From NCBI GenBank assembly GCA_030533445.1, contig CM060078.1:22859591-22923590 (forward strand): DNA of 64,000 nucleotides, read 5' to 3'. This document shows, piece by piece, positions 61,035 to 64,000 of the stretch (position 1 is its first letter; every line of letters begins with the position of its first letter). The notes beneath the pieces are model-generated. The model was not told where the DNA came from. It saw only the letters and a program-made list of their open reading frames with translations, and did not search any database. Origin of the DNA: Cyprinodon diabolis. Taxonomy: Eukaryota; Chordata; Actinopteri; Cyprinodontiformes; Cyprinodontidae. The position numbers and the translations under genes are program-made.

Positions 61035-61175
61035 CTTTTTGAGCTGGTTCTCCAGTTTGATGCACTCTTCTTTCTTCTGTTCCAGATTGATTTCTAGATT
61101 CTTCAGCCTGTTTTCCTTCCTTAGAGTTGAGGATGCAAGTGAGGAGGCCTTTTCTTTCAGATCCAACACCGAGGT
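61035..61175 (-). CDS. erc1: erc1 exon A (first ERC1 exon in the window), 47 codons
   Basis: The exon is 141 bp, phase 0 to phase 0. On the minus strand it is preceded by a pyrimidine-rich acceptor (catttccctttag) and followed by the donor gtaagtgg. It encodes a coiled-coil segment containing VLDLKEKASSLASS and NLEINLEQKKEECIKLE and ending in NQLKK. This matches the ERC1 stretch with DLKE-ASSLASS and LEQKKEEC almost residue for residue. It continues directly into exon B at 58897. The next upstream exon is not visible between 61176 and 64000. The 141-bp symmetric length means it could be skipped without shifting the frame, but the sequence gives no evidence that it is. Confidence 0.93.
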
Positions 61176-61242
61176 CTAAAGGGAAATGATAACCAGGATG
61201 AAGAGAAACAGTAAAGAGGAACAAGATAAATCCAATTTTAAT

Positions 61243-61450
61243 TTAGTCTTCAACTTAGACAGCTTTTATTGTCATTTTGCATACACAGAGTGTATACAAA
61301 ACGAAATTCTGTTTTGTGCAGCTTTAAGAACATTTCCGTTCCATAAAGTGCAGCAGTCATCAAATGTAAACAGTGCAGGAGAAAAAAACCGCATTGCAAA
61401 ACCGCATCGATATCGAGGTTCAGAGCATTAAACATATATGGTGCAAACAT
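61243..61450 (-). mobile_element. Repeat resembling a LINE 3' end (antisense)
   Basis: CTTTTATTGTCATTTTGCAT, ACACAGAGTGTATACAAAAC and AAAGTGCAGCAGTCATCAAA are shared with 27548-27830. Read on the minus strand, it ends TTTCGTTTTGTATACACTC...ATGACAATAAAAG, similar to the LINE tail near 13890. Confidence 0.5.
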
Positions 61451-61479
61451 GCAGCTGTCAATCTAATAAAAGTTGTCTA

Positions 61480-61584
61480 AAGCTGGCCTAAAGTAGTTAG
61501 TCATAAGTTATTACTGAAAAGGGAAATTAGGTAAATAGATAGGGACTTGATTGATGCTAAAAGATTCATTTTGTTACTAAAATC
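61480..61584 (+). repeat. Local direct repeat, copy 2
   Basis: AGCTGGCCTAAAGTAGTTAG, TTAGGTAAATAGATAGGGAC and TTCATTTTGTTACTAAAAT correspond in order to copy 1 at 60050-60148, about 1.4 kb away on the other side of exon A. Confidence 0.8.
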
Positions 61585-61859
61585 TTTTACCAGAGAACAT
61601 TTCCCTCCTTTTAATAATATCTTCTTAGAAAAATATACTGAAATTTGTTGGAATAGTGGATGGATGAGCGAATGGATAGAATATTTGAAGTTAGAACCTT
61701 AGATGTCAATGCATTTTATTTATCTTTTATGTTCTAGACAGTTGTAACTCATGAGTTCCAACTAACATACAGCAACTGAGAAGTGGATGGAAAACTATGT
61801 TTATTTTAAAGTCTTGTATGAATAAATATCTCCTGCTCAGCCCTGCTGAGTAGACATTT

Positions 61860-63195
61860 TCTAAAACCACCTTTTGAAGCAACTACAGCTGCGAGTCCTT
61901 TAGAGTCTCTAGCAGCTTCGTACGTCAGGAGACTGAATTGACAGGACATGAGTTTGCTTTGATATTAACCATTCCTTTGTAGTAGGTTAAGGTGGTGATC
62001 CTGCTGGAAAACAGACCTTCAGTTTCAGTCCTTTACAGATTGATTCAGGTTTTTCCCCCTGGATTTTTGTGAACCTTAAAACCTAACCCACCATTTTAAA
62101 TTTAGATATCATGTGACCCGAGGCCCTTTTTGTGTCTCCTACATGGTGCTTCTTGCTTTCAGCTTTGGGACCGGGTGGATCCAAATGTGGATCTCTTCAG
62201 CTCCTCAGGAGCCACCATGAGCCTTTCTTTTTATAAATACTTTTTCATCGGGCATCTTTCCTTAGGAAAAGCTTGATATATTGTTTTCCATCCAATCCCT
62301 GCTTTAAACATCTCGCCTGTCCAGCCAGGCCAACAATTCCCCTGAAAGACCCCCTTTCAGAGACATAGGCCAGTATCAGGTATTGCAGGATAAAAAGAGA
62401 ACAAAAATACCCCCCAAAGGGGGGGGCCCGTTCCATCCATCCATCAATACATCTTCTTTACATGCTTAATCACAAGTGATTTCACGAGGGGTGCAGGTGC
62501 CTATCTCCAGCTGTCTACGTGCGAGAGGCAGGGTCCACCCTAGACAGGTCGCCAGTCCATCACAGGGCAACACAGAGACAAACAGGACAAATTCACGCAC
62601 ACACTCACACCTAAGAACAATTTAGAGAAGCCAATTAACCTAACAGTCACGTTTTTGGACTGTAGGAGGAAGCCGGAGTACCCAGAGAGAACCCATGCAT
62701 GCTCAGGGAGAACATGCAAACTCCATGTAGAAAGACCCCGGGCCGGGAATCAAACCCAGAACCTTCTTACTGCAAGGCAGCAGTGTTACCCCCTGTGCCA
62801 CTGAGCAGCCCAGGGACCGGTTTCTCAGGTTCAATTTGCATGTTTTCTAAGTCAAAATTAGGCCTTGTTTTGGGCCACTCTATAAAGCCTCGAACCCAAT
62901 GCGAGTTCTGGCATTTTGAATTGAAAAGGTTTCCTGGATGGGAAGCGAAACGTCTTCAAAGGTGGAAACAAAGTCCAGTGGATTGTTTTTTAAATTTCTT
63001 TTGGAATAACTATAACCTGAATGACTGATAATCTTCACCAGCATACTGTTTTAAACTTCTTTGCAGCTTTACCCATCTCCATGTGTTCCTAGGTGATGTA
63101 GGTTCCTCACCCAGGTCATCTGAAATCTTAATTACATGTTTTGATTCTTTTGGTTAAAAGAGGTATGAATAGTTTTCCATGGCACTGCATGTAAA
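61860..63195 (-). mobile_element. Tc1-like transposon remnant, antisense, with SINE inserted
   Basis: GCAACTACAGCTGCGAGTCC, then GGTGGTGATCCTGCTGGAAA and GGATCTCTTCAGCTCCTCAG with GAGCCACCATGAGCC, correspond in order to the antisense of a fish Tc1-like transposon. The right end, AAGAGGTATGAATAGTTTTC plus CATGGCACTG (about 63160-63190), is its typical terminus. Much is deleted or diverged. A SINE interrupts it at 62433-62811. Confidence 0.65.
62433..62811 (-). mobile_element. tRNA-derived SINE, same family as 11455-11788
   Basis: Read on the minus strand it starts GGGCTGCTCAGTGGCACAGG. It contains the B-box-like GGTTTGATTCCC, GAGTTTGCATGTTCTCCCTG and CGGCTTCCTCCTACAG, and ends with a GGATGGATGG tail. 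It closely follows the copy at 11455-11788 but keeps an extra segment (GTTTGTCTCTGTGTTGCCC) that is missing there. Confidence 0.85.
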
Positions 63196-64000
63196 CACAT
63201 ATCTGCCTCCCCTTTGTTCACATTTAAAGGCTGAAAGTATTTTAGCTTATAAAAACATCTCAACCTGCTTATTTCCTGGCAGCATCTTTCAACAGAAAGG
63301 TTCCTGAGGGAAACCTTTACTGGGACCTTTCTGATTATAATTTGCATGCTTTGTTTGTTGCTGGATGGATTTTTTCCAGGTGATCCAGTTTCCCGTCACG
63401 GTCTTCAGTTATGCATGCTAGGTTGATTAGTTTTTCTAAGTTGTGTGACGGTGCAAAGGTTGGTTGAATCTGCGACAAGAGAGGAGTTTCTCTTGCCCTT
63501 TTAGCCCAAAGTCAAGTGGTTTAACACGGATTTATCCTTTTTCCTTGTCTGGATGTAATACTTCCTATGACCTGGCTCTTCTCACACTTTTAGGCTCAAT
63601 CCTTCCATCTGTGAAATCTCTCTCCCCTTCCCTTCTCGTCTTCTCTTTTGGTAGAGACAGTGAAACAGAAACCAACGGGACCAGAAGGATAGATGCTCAG
63701 ACGTGTAATTTCACCCATGACTGACCTTACCAACTTCAGACTTCAGATCATCATGTTTGACTGGGTTTTGGTCAGAGAAACCTTCCTGCTTACTCAGAGT
63801 ATATTTAGGGTTGTGTATACACTGGTGTTGTCAGACAAACCTCACATCTGCGTTCGGCAGTGCAGAAAGGAATGCTTGTTCTCTTGGGAGACTCTGTGTA
63901 TTTTTCAACACAAACGGACAGGTTTTATGATCCACAATCACTAAAATTAGCCGAAAAAGAGGACTTTTCACAAAAAAATCTCCCTCGTTAACTTTTAAAA

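Larger units (their letters stand above)
2228..61175 (-). other. erc1: erc1 (ELKS/CAST family) gene, internal portion: six exons
   Basis: Six minus-strand exons splice together in frame with matching phases and encode 304 codons of uninterrupted charged heptad-type coiled coil. Established for the family: ERC1/ELKS is a cytosolic scaffold of the presynaptic active zone. It also acts at cortical exocytosis sites, binding RIM, liprin-alpha, Bassoon and Rab6 among others. By estimate from the human protein (about 1,116 residues), these exons cover very roughly residues 670-975. ERC1 is preferred over ERC2 because the segment AMEKVKQELE...MKAKLSSTQ...RAERRKHLEEVLEMK agrees with ERC1 as I remember it. 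The 44-codon exon at 35710-35841 is also a typical ERC1 segment that I recall as absent from the main ERC2 form. Which teleost copy (a or b) cannot be decided here. The 5' and 3' ends of the gene are outside the window. Confidence 0.93.
61176..64000 (-). other. erc1 intron upstream of exon A, partial
   Basis: It contains a LINE-tail-like repeat, the second copy of the local repeat, and a Tc1-like remnant with a SINE insertion. From 63200 to 64000 nothing was recognised. No ERC coding was seen, so the preceding exon lies beyond 64000. Confidence 0.85.

Noticed and set aside
2228..61175. Assignment to erc2 (CAST) instead of erc1
   Set aside because: The KVKQELE, KAKLSSTQ and RAERRKHLEEVLEM segments and the presence of exon D fit ERC1; only the four-residue basic run in exon F resembles ERC2.
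1..64000. CRISPR arrays, operons, prophage, or a multi-gene defence-like system
   Set aside because: The sequence is clearly vertebrate intronic DNA with GT-AG spliced exons; no regularly spaced repeats or compact gene clusters exist.

Overview
The window is vertebrate nuclear DNA, almost certainly from a teleost fish. It is AT-rich, has no long ORFs, and carries short coiled-coil exons bounded by GT-AG splice sites and separated by introns of roughly 2 to 27 kb. The introns are full of typical fish repeats: Tc1-like transposons, tRNA-derived SINEs, an L2-type LINE, and hAT, Harbinger-like and piggyBac-like MITEs.

The only gene I can support is on the minus strand. Six consecutive internal exons (61175-61035, 58897-58704, 40497-40362, 35841-35710, 29389-29229, 2375-2228) join in frame with matching phases (0-0, 0-2, 2-0, 0-0, 0-2, 2-0) into 912 nt, or 304 codons, of continuous coiled coil. 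The sequence matches the central to C-terminal rod of ERC1 (ELKS/CAST2/RAB6IP2), a scaffold of the presynaptic active zone and of cortical secretion sites. It fits ERC1 better than ERC2. The start codon, N-terminal exons, C-terminal exons and UTRs lie outside the window: the 5' part beyond 64000 and the 3' part before position 1. I cannot tell which teleost co-orthologue (erc1a or erc1b) this is.

Layout by increasing coordinate. 1-2227: intron with a perfect 19-bp hairpin and a Tc1-like remnant. 2228-2375: exon F. 2376-29228: a 27-kb intron with SINEs, LINE pieces, a Tc1 remnant, a 0.75-kb inverted-repeat element and a Harbinger-like element. 29229-29389: exon E. 29390-35709: intron with a nested hAT/Harbinger MITE and a SINE. 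35710-35841: exon D. 35842-40361: intron with a hAT MITE that has a perfect 8-bp target duplication. 40362-40497: exon C. 40498-58703: an 18-kb intron with an L2 remnant, a piggyBac-like MITE, a nearly full-length but broken Tc1-like element and SINEs. 58704-58897: exon B. 58898-61034: intron with a MITE. 61035-61175: exon A. 61176-64000: intron with a Tc1 remnant interrupted by a SINE.

I found no evidence of a novel multi-gene system. The interest lies in the exon architecture of erc1, the nested mobile elements, a few unusually clean hairpins, and full CRE palindromes (TGACGTCA), two of which sit inside MITE-like repeats. Family names for repeats come from recognising termini and conserved motifs by eye, not from a database search.
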